This document shows, piece after piece, positions 10,628 to 20,725 of a DNA stretch of 64,000 bases. Source of the DNA: Gonocerus acuteangulatus. Taxonomy: Eukaryota > Arthropoda > Insecta > Hemiptera > Coreidae. Made by a program: the position numbers and the translations under genes. How positions within the stretch are numbered: the first letter of the stretch is position 1; the number at the start of each line of letters is the position of its first letter. Where the stretch lies: NCBI GenBank assembly GCA_946811695.1, contig OX328124.1:93681035-93745034 (forward strand). Reading direction: 5' to 3'. The notes under the pieces are model-generated. The model saw only the letters and a list, made by a program, of their open reading frames with translations. It ran no database searches and was not told the DNA's origin.

Positions 10628-10767
10628 TTTTTGCCATTCTTTTTAATGATTCTAAATTTGGATTTTTAGATCTTTTAATTTGTTTGCACCCTACGTGTTT
10701 ATAGAGCAAATCGCCCTGTTGCGGGCTCTGAAATCAAATAAATAAATAAAATAAATAATTAATTATA

Positions 10768-11335
10768 AATCAATAGGTTATGTAAGAACAATAATGAAAT
10801 ATTTTATATAACGCGTTTGAGTGTCCAAAATCCAAATATTAGTTATTACCTATTTTTCATGCGCCTTTGTGGAACGGTCGTGAGAAAGATAATCTGAAAA
10901 TTGCAAAAATTGAGTTGACTCCGTTCTAACCTTATAAGGCTGGAAATATGTGAAATAAGTATGTATAAGGGAGGGGGTAAATAAGAGAGACTACTGAAAG
11001 AGAGAAATGGGAGCATTGATATGCCTTGCGGAACACCTCATCAGTATTAGGATCAGTCTTCATGATTACCATATGAAACCAGTAAATCTCCTCGCTATCA
11101 ATATGTGTCTTTCCGGCCCACATTCGGACGCAGATTTAAATTGATTAATAACCTCATCTTGCCTAGAATTCCTCGCGAATATGCCGCCATGTGTCCTATA
11201 ACATGGATTCCTTCTTTACACTCCATCTTTATACCACCTCTGCCTCTTTTACAGTCAACAACCAAATTTATAAACTAAACAGGGTTATTTTAGAACAGTC
11301 ACGGTATGTTTTATGCTCTAATTAATATTAGAAAT
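10768..11335. other. No supported gene
   Basis: AT-rich sequence. A 63-codon open stretch on the minus strand (11123-10932) has protein-like composition (FHMVIMKTDPNTDEVFRKA) but no recognisable family, no splice context and no neighbours to support it. It may be repeat debris. Confidence 0.3.
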
Positions 11336-11337
11336 TT

Positions 11338-11470
11338 AGGTACTTGCTTATTAGCTTCAACGCAGGTTAAAGAACCGGCTCACAGAGATCTGGATCATCA
11401 GCGCAGTTGAAATTTTGCCAATATAGCGACGGGCTTATCAACGATTTAGGTAAATTCCAAAGGCGCAATT
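11338..11470 (+). mobile_element. Partial copy of MITE family M2
   Basis: It begins with GGTACTTGCTTATTAGC and continues with words matching the complete M2 element at 20784 (GCAGGTTAAAGA, CTGGATC, TTGCCAATAT, TTATCAACGATTT). The right end is missing. Confidence 0.6.
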
Positions 11471-11639
11471 TCCTATCAAAAAAAAGAAGCACAGTGGGCA
11501 CAACACGAAAAATATACCTGTAGATTCTCTGAAGCTCCTAGATTCAGATGGCAGGGGAAAATATTTTACCAGATGTTGAGTTCACCCTTCGTATCCGCAA
11601 CGCCCCTTATAGGTAGGTACATAAACATACGATTTCGAA

Positions 11640-11775
11640 CTACCTTTACTTTCTTGATCTATGGGTTCTGAATCGTGAAATGTTTTAGTTGTTATTTCGG
11701 GACTGTGTCATGAGGTGAACCTCATAGGCGGGTTTCGTCCCTATGGAGGGAGGGAGGAAAAGCGCTAAATACTAC
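11640..11775 (+). mobile_element. Family H 3' terminal block
   Basis: It matches the end of the better family H copies: GATCTATGGGTTCTGAA, a CGGGACTGTGTCATGAGGTG region, then GGCGGGTTT, a hairpin built on TCCCT and AGGGA, and the terminal GCGCTAAA. Only this 3' block is present. Confidence 0.65.
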
Positions 11776-12387
11776 GACCGCTATCTGCAAATGAAAATGT
11801 CGGTTGGGAATAAGAGATTTCATGTATATCCCTAATCCTAATTGACCAATTTTGCTGGGTGACAGAGTTATTCGACGAAATGTCATGGAAACGTTTGTCT
11901 TGGAAATGTCGTATGCTTCGTTTCTGGCCAAAATACTACAAATTGTGTACCTCAACGCGTTACATCTTCGGATAGTTACATATATACAAATTTTAAAGAT
12001 CTATTGTTTATTTTGTTACCACCAAGTTATGAAACATCGACATTTCCCGCCTGAACTGCTGTATTTGTTATTGGAAACGACCCTATGATTATTTTCAAGT
12101 ACTTCATCCAAAATTAGCCCCATCTAAAAATAATCTTCGCAAGAAGAACAATAAATCCGGCTAAATCCTGTTAAAGGTCCTATCAGGAATGTTAATGGAT
12201 GAGGATTGGAGGGACTGAAGTAGCCTGCTGTGGACAGAGAGATTAAGAGTGTCGGCTCCACAAACACTTCAACAACACTCCCTTGCCATCTAGGCTTAGG
12301 AGATCTGGATACATAGCATCTATGCTTTCTTCGTTAAACCAAAGGTGTGACTCATTCAAGGGGGATCACAAATAACCAACATCGATT
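11776..12387. other. No supported gene or element
   Basis: AT-rich DNA with a few short open stretches but no motif, terminal repeat or promoter box that I can identify. Confidence 0.3.
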
Positions 12388-12520
12388 TTAGCGCGTTTCT
12401 TCGCTCCATCTAAGGAACTAACCCTCTTATTGACCTCATGGCGCAATCCGGTAGTGCCGTCTAGAAATATCACGTTTCAGACCCCATAAATCACGAAAAT
12501 AACGGTGGTTCAAATTAGTT
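12388..12520 (-). mobile_element. Family H 3' terminal block, minus strand
   Basis: Read on the minus strand this gives TTTGAACCACCGTTATTTTC, a GGGGTCTGAAACGTGA region, CCGGATTGCGCCATGAGGTC and a terminal GCGCTAAA, collinear with 15570-15718 and 18065-18203. The hairpin is decayed. Confidence 0.6.
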
Positions 12521-12584
12521 CAATAGCTACAATAACTGAAAAAATTAAATGATTCAAATTTTTCTATAACCACCTGGTGCAATG

Positions 12585-12790
12585 ATCTAAACAAGCCCGA
12601 CTCGCAAGAACTGCGCATTGCCGTTCTTTTCCTTGGTGTCATTTGGAAAGCTTGGAGGTTTTGTCTTAATATTTCAAGAATAATGAAAAAGCATGTAAAA
12701 ATGTGAAATGAAATCTCAAAGCGAAGCAGGATCATAGGCGCCTCAACAGTTAACTGACAGTTTGATAGATTGATTTCTCCAAATGAGATC
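12585..12790 (+). mobile_element. Family H 5' block, diverged
   Basis: It starts CCCGACTCGCAAGAACTGCG and continues with words shared with 48349-48490 (TTGGTGTCATTTGG, ATGAAATCTCAAAG, GCCTCAACAGTTAACTGACAG). It lies just before a better copy of the same start at 12797. Confidence 0.55.
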
Positions 12791-13093
12791 AATCTATCAA
12801 AAAGTCCGACTCGCAGGAACTGCAGCATCTTAGCGCGGTTCCGTTCATGTCCCTAGTGCCATTTGATAAGCTTAGAAAAGAAATAAACTTATTTTTTTTT
12901 ATATATCTTGTGAAAATTGTCAAAATCCTCTCGAACATCTCGAATAAAAGTGATATTAAGGCGTCAGGGACACCGACAGTAGCTAACTTTTACACAGAAG
13001 CGGAAATTACAGAATCTGGCTCTCATTCTAAAGCAAAGCTCTATAAATCAATACAAAATATGCCTAATAAAGCCTTTCTAGAGGATACAGAAG

Positions 13094-13180
13094 CATGGGC
13101 GTATATGAGGGGGAGGCTGAGGGGGCTGCAGCCCCTCCCGAAATTTTGAATTGATGATCACTTAGTTCATAAAACCATAC
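13094..13180 (+). mobile_element. MITE family M1, left-end fragment
   Basis: It starts CATGGGCGTATATGAGGGGG and includes CTGCAGCCCCTCCCG and AAATTTTGA, as in the complete copy at 49124-49386. The right end is missing. Confidence 0.6.
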
Positions 13181-14260
13181 CCTATTCCATACCCTATAGC
13201 CTATATAGAATAATATGCCGAATAAACCCTATCTAGTAAATACACAAGGACAAATAAAAGTCTTGACGAATAACAAGTCAAGAAAAAAAACTTTATTTAA
13301 CAAAATAAAACAAAGTTTAGTTGCCCAACTACAATAGAATAATATACCTAATTAAGTCTATGGAGTAGACACAAATGGACCAAAAACAAGTCTTGTGGAA
13401 TATTGTTTTTTTTTTCTAATTAAATACTTTTTATCAATATTTAGTATAAACTATTGATTGCTAATTGATGAATCGGTTTACAACTAAGTAGTCTTTATAA
13501 ATATTTAGTATATAACCTTATGTTTGGATCTGAGTTTTGGGGTGCTCTCCGCCTAGGCTTTGTATTTGTGTCGGCAGATACCTGGGGTATATTTACAGCT
13601 CTTGAGGATTAACTCTTAGCAGGTAAATTTCCTGCGGCCCCCTTGTTTCTACGGGCATTGAACCGCCATATTCGCTCATAGTATCTAACCGTTGTGAAGT
13701 TTATTTTTTGGATTTAGGACTTAATATACATATGTAGACTAAATCATAGCAAGAAGTAATCCTCCGTCGTCGGTTCTTAACTATGTAGACTCGCTAATGT
13801 TATCTAATCTTAGATACATCGTATTTAAAATCCACAGCAAAAACACGACATATCATCAGAATCCCCTGCTGAATAAAACTTATATAGAATAATATGCAAA
13901 ATAAAGCCTATCTAGTGGATAAAAATAGAGGATAAAAGCCGTTCGTGGTGGTAGAAAATCTTAAAAGTATTTCGCTCAGAAATCTCCGAAATATTGTCAC
14001 TAATTTGACGTATCCTGTTTTATAGCCAAATAGATTTATATTCTATAACCAATAAGAAAAACCTACTAACAATAAAAAACTATGGGTAACAGATGAAAAT
14101 AGGGAATACCAAGAATAATTCTAAAGAACGAAATCAACACTAGTACTGTAATCTAGATATTCATACGGCATCTTCGAATTCTAACAAACAAAATATTGAT
14201 TCTAATTAAACGTATCCTGTTTTATTGAAAAATACATATGACAACTATAAGCAATTAAAA
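13181..14260. other. AT-rich repeat debris, no gene
   Basis: The phrase TATATAGAATAATATGC with a following CCTATCTAGT occurs near 13203 and again near 13876. A phrase like GTATCCTGTTTTAT recurs near 14010, 14213 and 14408 at roughly 200-base spacing. These look like a decayed, partly tandem repeat. No coding sequence is supported. Confidence 0.4.
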
Positions 14261-14264
14261 ACAC

Positions 14265-14345
14265 TAGGGAATATGCCAAAGAACTCGGAGTTGGAGCATC
14301 GACAGTTTCAAGACATTTGAAGGAAATCGACAAATCCAAAACTGA
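14265..14345 (+). pseudogene. Mariner-type transposase helix-turn-helix relic
   Basis: About 27 codons read TREYAKELGVGASTVSRHLK and continue EIDKSK before a stop. This matches the second helix-turn-helix of mariner transposases, which contains a 'A..LGV...TVSR.L..' pattern. Nothing of the catalytic domain is visible nearby. It is either a relic or a chance fragment carried inside family H. Confidence 0.5.
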
Positions 14346-14477
14346 CATTTCATACGGTACAGCCTGATATATTTTTAACAATGAATTGTTTTTCTTATTT
14401 TAATTAATCTGTTTTATTGTCAAATACATTATCCAACTTCAAGCAATTAAAAAATAACAAGGAATAAAAACAAACAA

Positions 14478-15150
14478 AAAGAACCGTTCGAATAAACGAA
14501 ATCAATTACTTCAAAGTTTAAGCATTTATTTCTCCGATTGACATAGCCTAATCAAAAATTGTTATAGAATCTTTTTTGTAGAACATTTAGTAAGCTTTCG
14601 CATGGTAACCCTCCGTTTGCCAATATTCCTAACCGTCTTCGAGATATTAGGGAGTGTATACGAAGTTCCCAAAACATTTCATGTCTGTTAATCAAATATT
14701 TTATTCTAATCCTTCCTTAGCTCCAAACGTAACCAAATTTTTAACATATTAGTGTTGATGAAATTCAAACATGCAGAAAATGTTTCAACTGAATCCCATA
14801 ATTTTAGGTATCAAAATCAAAGACAAAAAGAACAGTTCGAATAAGCGAAGTCAATCACTTTAAAGTTTTAAGCACTTATTTCTCCGATTGACATCGCCTA
14901 ATCAAAACTTTCATTAGAACCTTTTTTGTAGAGCATTTAGTAAGCTTTCTAATGGTATTCTTTCGTTTCCCAAATTCTCAACCTTTTTCGAGATATTAAG
15001 GAAAGTATACAAAGTTACAAAAACTTTTTTATGCCTGTTAATAAAATATTTTATTCTAACCCTTCCTTAACTCCAAACGCAACGAAAATTTCAACATATT
15101 AGTTTTAATGAAAGTAGAACATTCAATAAATGTTTCAACTGAATCCCATG
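14478..15150 (+). repeat. Tandem duplication of a ~340-base family H block
   Basis: The block beginning AAAAAGAACCGTTCGAATAA (14478-14815) is repeated as AAAAAGAACAGTTCGAATAA (14816-15150) with many substitutions. Both copies include CTCCGATTGACAT, GCATTTAGTAAGCTTTC and TCAACTGAATCCCAT. The other copies (17376, 48665, 55290) have the block once. Confidence 0.75.
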
Positions 15151-15468
15151 ATTCTAAGTACCCAAACCAAAAACGGCATTCAAAAATTATTTTTTCAGTT
15201 TTCTCGAAAACGGTTAAAGCTATCGCCTTGAAAATGGTTCCATTCGTTTTCCTAGCCCAAGAAGCCTATAAAAAGAGTACTTACAAGCTTATGAACTCAA
15301 AAACGTAAGCGTTACGAATTTTTTTGTTCGAATTTCGCCCCAAACGCCATCTTCCAGTGGGCGAATTTTGCTGGTTAACGAACTTGACCTTTCAAATTGG
15401 ACGACAGATTTTTGTACCAAATTTCATCAAAATCAGACCATCAGGGAAGCCAGAAATGAGCGAACAGG

Positions 15469-15471
<3 letters not shown>

Positions 15472-15566
<95 letters not shown>
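15472..15566. repeat. (TA)n microsatellite inside family H
   Basis: About 95 bases of TA with two TACATA interruptions, sitting between the middle block and the 3' block of family H. Confidence 0.9.
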
Positions 15567-15864
15567 AATATATACAAATTTGAACCACCGTTATTTTCGG
15601 TCTCTATGGGTTCAGAAACGCGAAATTTTCTTGTCGGCACTTCCGGATTGTTTCATTGTATCAACCTTATAAGCGGGGTTCCTCCCTGTGGGGGAGGGAG
15701 GAACCGCGCTAAAAAGGCAAAAGAACCGTATTTGTAGGAAATTTATTAAACCTTTCCTCACTACGGTGAGGGGGGAGGAGGGTGAAACGCACTTAAAGCA
15801 ATGAATATCATGTTTCCGGCATACTGTAAGTATGTATTGATTATATATTAATAATTTCAAATTT

Positions 15865-15915
15865 GGATTCGACTTCTACTAGGGGTGGCGGTTTTCTTTA
15901 GAAAAATTAATTTCG
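15865..15915 (+). mobile_element. SINE family S2 fragment
   Basis: TTCTACTAGGGGTGGCGGTT followed by TTCTTTAGAAAAA resembles the part just after the B box in S2 copies (CACTATGGGGTCGTGGCTTT, TTCTTTAG). Only this piece can be recognised. Confidence 0.4.
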
Positions 15916-16405
15916 TTAAGAGCTTTCTGCTCAAATTCAGGAACATAAATATGCTTTAGGTCCACCCGGCAAACCCATGTAATGTATAGCATACAGTCTT
16001 CTTTTTCGTAAATTGCCACTGCGCATGCGCGAACGCCAGCGTACACTTATTTCTGGCACTTTTTTGTAACGTTTTTTTCCAGTTTATTCATGGCTAAAGC
16101 ATACGTATGCTAAAAAGAAAAGGAATCAGCCATAAATCGTCGTAAAATTTTTAGTTGATAATAATGGGCTTTAAAATTTAAATAAATAAAAAATAATTTC
16201 AAATATCAATAATTGCGTCTTAAAAAACAGGAACCAATTATTGATTCAACTTGATAAAACTGAATCTTTCTAAAGGTCTTGAAGCTCATATTTTCATTGA
16301 TCCGAAGAATATAAAATTGACTGTTGAAAAGCAAGAAAAACATGACCTTAAGATTCAGCTTGATAAGAGTGAATCTTATAAAAGGTCTATAAACCGACGC
16401 TTTTC
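15916..16405. other. No gene; short direct repeat
   Basis: A phrase of about 35 bases containing GATTCAACTTGATAAAACTG near 16235 recurs near 16352 (GATTCAGCTTGATAAGAGTG). Nothing else is recognisable. Confidence 0.4.
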
Positions 16406-16408
16406 CTA

Positions 16409-16545
16409 GGTCGTATTATCAGCGAGCGTGGCATTGAACCAACCCATGATATGGTCCAGGCGGCCAAGGACATCAGCCTCCCGAGGACGGAGGAGATAAA
16501 ATTCGTTTTAGAATTAGCCGGGTTCTCTACAAACATTTGCAATTG
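16409..16545 (+). pseudogene. Ty3/gypsy reverse transcriptase relic
   Basis: About 43 codons contain GRIISERGIEPTHDM and PRTEEIKFVLELAGF before a TGA. This corresponds to the segment after the palm of gypsy-type polymerases (pattern 'G.IIS..GI.P....V.AI...P.P....L..FLGL..Y'). The rest of the element is missing. Confidence 0.55.
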
Positions 16546-16629
16546 AATTGCTTATCTCTCACTCCAGTGTTGTCAAAAACTATTTCAAATTTACAAACCG
16601 AAAACTACTCACTGTTTAAACATGTGGTC

Positions 16630-16778
16630 CACTATATATTTTTACTCCCACATCTAAAAAGGTTATAATATTTACAGACTCTCTATCCGTAATTTTGCCT
16701 CTTCAAGACTCATACACTGATAATCCATTAATTAATGATATTTTACAGGGAATACATGATTTAATAAATAAAAAAAAA
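16630..16778 (+). pseudogene. LINE RNase H relic, left half, split by a family H insertion
   Basis: The reading IIFTDSLSVILPLQD followed by DNPLINDILQGIHDLI matches the third RNase H motif and following helix of the LINEs in this window. It stops at an A-run where the family H copy starts, and resumes after it at 18204. Confidence 0.65.
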
Positions 16779-18006
16779 GTCCGACTCGCAGGAACTGCGT
16801 CATCTTAGCGCGGTTACGTACATCTCGAAGAAATGGAATAGATTAGCATCACAAATCACAGGAAACTGACAGTAGCCAACTTACACAGAAGTGGATAATT
16901 CTTAATCTGTATAAGTCAATACAATTATGTACTGAAAACGTACTTATTCTTCGACTACTGCTGAGAAGGCTCTATTCTAAACAACCAAACATTTTAAGTA
17001 TCTTGTTTTAATAGCAAATTCGTTTTACTGTTATAATCAACTGTAAATATGTGCTTCATGGCGAATAAAATTCCATTCTGACGTGGGTTAAATCTTTCTA
17101 TAAAATAAGAAATAACGATAACTACAGTTAGTGGCTATGAGGAAGGTTATATAGACCTGAGAATTCAAAACAAACGACCTCATCATGATTAGCCACTGCC
17201 ATCTTGATTACCACAGCCACTCCAAACTTACCAATACCTTTCACCGTTTCTTAGCTTATTTTACTACAATACTAATTTTACTGATAAATGCAATTTAAAA
17301 CAAGAAACAACCAATTAAAAAGTGAGTTAAGCAAAGAGAAAAACCCTTTCAAAACAACAAAACAAGCACTTTTTAAGTTTTAAGCCCTTATATCTCTGAT
17401 TGACGTTGCCCCATCGAATATTGCTTCAGGACCATTTTTGTAGAGAATTTAGTAAGCATTCGAATGGTCACCTTCCACTTAGCACGATTTCCCAACCGTA
17501 ATCGAGATATTTACGAAAAATGTATGAAGATCTGAAAACTTTTCATGTCTATTAATAAAATAATTTTTTTCGCATACTTTCTTAACTCCAAATATAACCA
17601 AAATTTAAACATCTAAGTTGAGATTAATTTCCAAGTTGTATAAAATATTTCAATTGAATCCCGCGATTCTAAGTACTCACAAAAATATAATGACTTACAA
17701 AAACATTGATTCCACTTTTCTCAGGAACGGTTACAGATATCGCCTTAAAAATGGTTTCATTCGTGTTTCGTAAGAAATCTATAAAACAAGTACCTGCAAG
17801 CATATAAACTCAAAAACGTAAGTGTTACGATTTTTTTTGCGCGAATTTCGCCCCAAACACTATCTTCTAGTGGGCGGATTCTGCTGGTTAACGAACTTGA
17901 CCTTTGAAATTAGACGACAGATTTTTGTACCAAATTTCGTTAAAATCGGACCATTTTTGAGCTTCCTAGAGCGTGAACAGGCAAGCATATATATATAAAT
18001 ATATAC

Positions 18007-18060
<54 letters not shown>

Positions 18061-18203
18061 ACACAAAAATTTGGGCCACTTATATTTTCGTGATCTATAG
18101 GGTCTGAAACGTGAAAGTTTCTAGTCGGCACTTCCGGATTGCGTCATGAGGTCAACCTCGTAAGCGGGTTCTCCCTATGGAGATAGGGAGTTACCGCGCT
18201 AAA
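16779..18203 (+). mobile_element. Complete family H copy (Helitron/Helentron-like, non-autonomous)
   Basis: This is the clearest copy because it interrupts a recognisable RNase H frame, which fixes both ends within a few bases. The left end is GTCCGACTCGCAGGAACTGC, with TTAGCGCGGTTAC 26 bases in. The right end has the hairpin CTCCCTAT / ATAGGGAG and then TTACCGCGCTAAA, the inverted partner of the left motif. No target duplication is visible. There is no coding capacity. A (TA)n tract of about 75 bases lies 150 bases from the right end. Absence of a duplication, a 3' hairpin, subterminal inverted repeats and an internal microsatellite fit the Helentron-associated elements known from insects (DINE-1 type); that assignment is inference. 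Confidence 0.7.
17986..18061. repeat. (TA)n microsatellite inside family H
   Basis: TA repeats with interspersed AAATA and CATA interruptions, at the same relative position as the tract at 15472. Confidence 0.85.
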
Positions 18204-18370
18204 ATATATCCATATCACTGTATTGGATTCAAAGCCATAGTGGAATAAGGGAAAATGAATGAGTTGATGAAGCAGCAAAAAAAGCAATTACAATAGGAAT
18301 ACCTCACACACAATGCCCCCCTTCGGATATAAACCACTTTCTAAAAGCACTGGTATGGATATATTGGCAG
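18204..18370 (+). pseudogene. LINE RNase H relic, right half
   Basis: It continues the frame cut at 16778: SISLYWIQSHSGIRENE, a TGA, then VDEAAKKAITIGIPH and a Trp-rich segment ending near 18365. WIQSHSGIRENE is the last RNase H motif (W.P.H.GI.GNE). One in-frame stop is present. Confidence 0.7.
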
Positions 18371-18880
18371 AATATCTAGGCGCACGGTAGTGCGCCAGGC
18401 CAAGTTCCGGCCTAAGCGTACTGTGTGTATATTACAGACGGTCTTTGAGCCGATTTTTACCCTCTCATAACTTTTAACCAGGTAAAGATAAAGTTATGAA
18501 AATTTACACAGGTATGATACTACTAGACGTGAGTAAAACTGGAAATTTTCATAATTCTATATCGAATACTTTCTGAGATATAAGCGATCGAAAATCGGGA
18601 TTTATAGTACTCACTCGCTCATCAAAATTATTAGGCACTTCCCATGTTGCTAGAGACTTGAAATTTTGCATGAAAATAGATATGAAGACGGTATTAAAGG
18701 AAAAAATCGAAAAATCGCGAAAAGTTGTGTTTGACTCCGCTTCCGGGGCGGGGGCGTGCCAGTTTTGTACTTCCTTCGGAAACCCATCATTCCGTCCGAA
18801 ACCCATGATGTGGGGTATCAAATGAATTGTCTCGGTATGAAGAACCTATATTTGATGTTTTAAGAAACAATTAGACGCAT
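18371..18880. other. Non-coding repeat sequence before a minisatellite
   Basis: No gene. The sequence CTTGAAATTTTGCATG near 18657 resembles stretches at 27745 and 28115 (TTTGAAATTTTGCATG), so it belongs to a dispersed repeat of unknown type. Confidence 0.35.
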
Positions 18881-18889
18881 ATAGGCTCG

Positions 18890-19385
18890 GTAAAAATCTT
18901 ATACCAGCTGTCTGTCTGTATGTTTATTCCTCTTACAAATCCGTACCGTTTGACCGATTTTGGCCAAACTTTGGACACAGATGGGTCCTGATAAGGGGAG
19001 AATCATAGGCTAGGTTCAATTTGTCTATCAGCGGTCTGTCTGTCTGTTTTTCCTTATACAAATACACACCGTTTGACCGATTTTGACAAAATTTGACAAA
19101 CATGTCGGTCTTTGTCCGGGTAGTGTCATAGGCTAGTCAAAATCGTCTATCAGCTGTCTGTCTGCATGTTTGTTCCTTACACAAATTCACACCATTTGAC
19201 CGATTTTGACCAAACTTGACACACAGGTAGGCCTTGGTCCGGGGAATGCACTAGGCTAGGTAAAAAAGGTCTTTCAGCTGTCTGTCTGTATGTTTGTTCC
19301 TTATACAAATTCACACCATTTGGCCTATTTTGACCAAACTTGGCACGCAGGTAGGTCTTGATACGGGAGTGTCATATTACCTATG
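18890..19385 (+). repeat. Minisatellite, ~122-base unit, four copies
   Basis: Four diverged units each carry CAGCTGTCTGTCTGTATGTT (or close), TTACACAAATTCACACCATT, TTTGACCGATTTTGACCAAA and a GGTAGGTC region. The unit boundaries are near 18905, 19030, 19150 and 19270. Confidence 0.85.
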
Positions 19386-20300
19386 ACGTTTTCTACTTTT
19401 TGTTTCTTCGAAATGCCATCATTCCTTCTGAAACCCATCATGTGGGGGCATCAAATGAATCGTCTTGGTAAGGAGAACCTATATTTGATGTTTTCAAAAA
19501 CATTTCGACGCATCTTAACAAAAACAGTTGTGACTTCTTTCTTAAATGTAGTAAATAAAGTTATAGGGGTTCACTGCATAATATACTTCAAAGCAGATAC
19601 TAAGTTTTTCAAAGTCGAGCCATTTAAATTACAAAGTTTAGGATCACAAACCCAAAATGTATCGTCTTTGTTCTTATATTTTTCTTGAAGGCCTTCTGCA
19701 CTTTCCCTATTGTGATCTTTATCCTGGGGATAAGGTTCCTGTGTTTTACAGTGTAATAGTTTAGTTAAGAGAGCAATCAATTTGTCCTCTAGAGTAATGT
19801 CATCTGGAAGAGCTTCTAACTTTTCTAGTCTAGTGATTAGATGTATGTAGGTTGATTATTGGTATCAAATATCAAGCAGTAAGGAGAACCTCATGCAGAA
19901 TCCAAAGACCCTGGTTTTATATGAAGTTCAAAAGCCAGTAGGTATGCGGCAACTAAATTCTATTTAATACTTAGAAAAAAGTAATGAGATCCCCAAAAAA
20001 ACATAAATGTGAAATAGAGGCCAAGTTCCTGTCCCCACAAAGAAACACTCCCTTCCTCAAAAATATCCCCTCCTAAAACCCCCCAAAAACGCCTTACCAT
20101 GCTACACTCCAAAAAAGTAGTATGAGTTGGTGTATTAATTTAACCAAAAATATTTGCCAATACAATGAATGATGATACAAGAAAGAAATGTCCAAGTTCA
20201 TTACTTGGAAGACCTCATAGTTACTTACTAAGAACAGTAAAGACACTTCAACTGACCTTTAAAAACAACAACAAAAATACTTATATCCAGTTACTAAAAT
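19386..20300. other. No supported gene
   Basis: A phrase near 19405-19460 (CCATCATTCCTTCTGAAACC) repeats one at 18782, extending the same dispersed repeat. The rest is AT-rich without recognisable features. Confidence 0.3.
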
Positions 20301-20317
20301 ATCACTTTCCTCAACCA

Positions 20318-20405
20318 GGTGTATTCTTAAACTTGGCAATGTTTTTTTTTGTGCCGAAATTATCTTTAGAGAAAAACTAAACATTGCCAAGTTTAAGAAT
20401 ATACC
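20318..20405. repeat. Hairpin-forming inverted repeat
   Basis: The left arm 20318-20344 and right arm 20379-20405 are reverse complements over 27 bases with one mismatch (core TTCTTAAACTTGGCAATG). The loop is about 34 bases. It could be a fossil of a small foldback element. Confidence 0.75.
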
Positions 20406-20494
20406 AGTACTGCAGTATTTAAAATCACTGCAATATTTCTAAAAGTAGCTGGATGTGGTTTTGTCAAGAAAGACCCGTACTTCCTTGCAACGAA

Positions 20495-20725
20495 ACTAGG
20501 GAGAATTAGAGGGGGGGAGGCTGAGAGCATTTGCGGGTAAAGAATTCTAACAATCTAGAGCTTGGAATAGTTAGCCAACTACAACGCTATTACACCCAAG
20601 AAAACATATTTTTTCTGAACTAAGTGATTTTATTCAATTTATTTTTAAGGTTTTTATGACATATTTTTACCGATTAAATCGAAAGTTCGGGGGGGGGGGG
20701 GGGGCTGCAGCCCTCAGGAATAATT
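20495..20725 (-). mobile_element. MITE family M1 copy
   Basis: Read on the minus strand it runs from CTGCAGCCCCC and a G/C homopolymer through GATTTAATCGGTAAAAATA, CCTTAAAAATAAATTGAATA and GGGTGTAATAGCGTTG to GCTCTCAGCCTCCCCC, in the same order as the copy at 49124-49386. The outer terminus is damaged. Confidence 0.65.

Larger units (their letters stand above)
5401..10755 (+). mobile_element. Near full-length LINE (I/R1-like) with ORF1 and ORF2, inactivated
   Basis: A 5.36 kb element bounded by a 12-base target duplication. Order: about 100 bases of 5' UTR, ORF1 (nucleocapsid-like, CCHC knuckles), a 65-base gap, ORF2 (endonuclease, reverse transcriptase, RNase H, CCHC), and a 3' UTR with an internal (TA)n tract. 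The tail is of AAATA type (10728-10755). ORF1 has one frameshift; ORF2 has two in-frame TGA codons and one frameshift. The few lesions suggest a fairly recent insertion. It shares its protein layout and many motifs with the first LINE but the nucleotide sequences are clearly diverged, so they are different families or subfamilies of one clade. Confidence 0.85.
12797..15718 (+). mobile_element. Long composite copy of family H
   Basis: The left end reads GTCCGACTCGCAGGAACTGC and then TTAGCGCGGTTCC. The right end at 15670-15718 has the hairpin TTCCTCCCT / AGGGAGGAA followed by CCGCGCTAAA, so the subterminal TTAGCGCGGTTCC is repeated in inverted form at the 3' end. Between them lie the family's interior blocks and the (TA)n tract at 15472-15566. 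The copy is about twice as long as the one at 16779-18203. The extra length includes a partial M1 MITE at 13094, AT-rich repeats, a mariner relic and a duplicated block of about 340 bases. It may be two damaged copies rather than one. Confidence 0.55.

Noticed and set aside
18890..19385. A CRISPR-like array
   Set aside because: The units are adjacent with no unique spacers of constant size, and the genome is eukaryotic. These are minisatellites.
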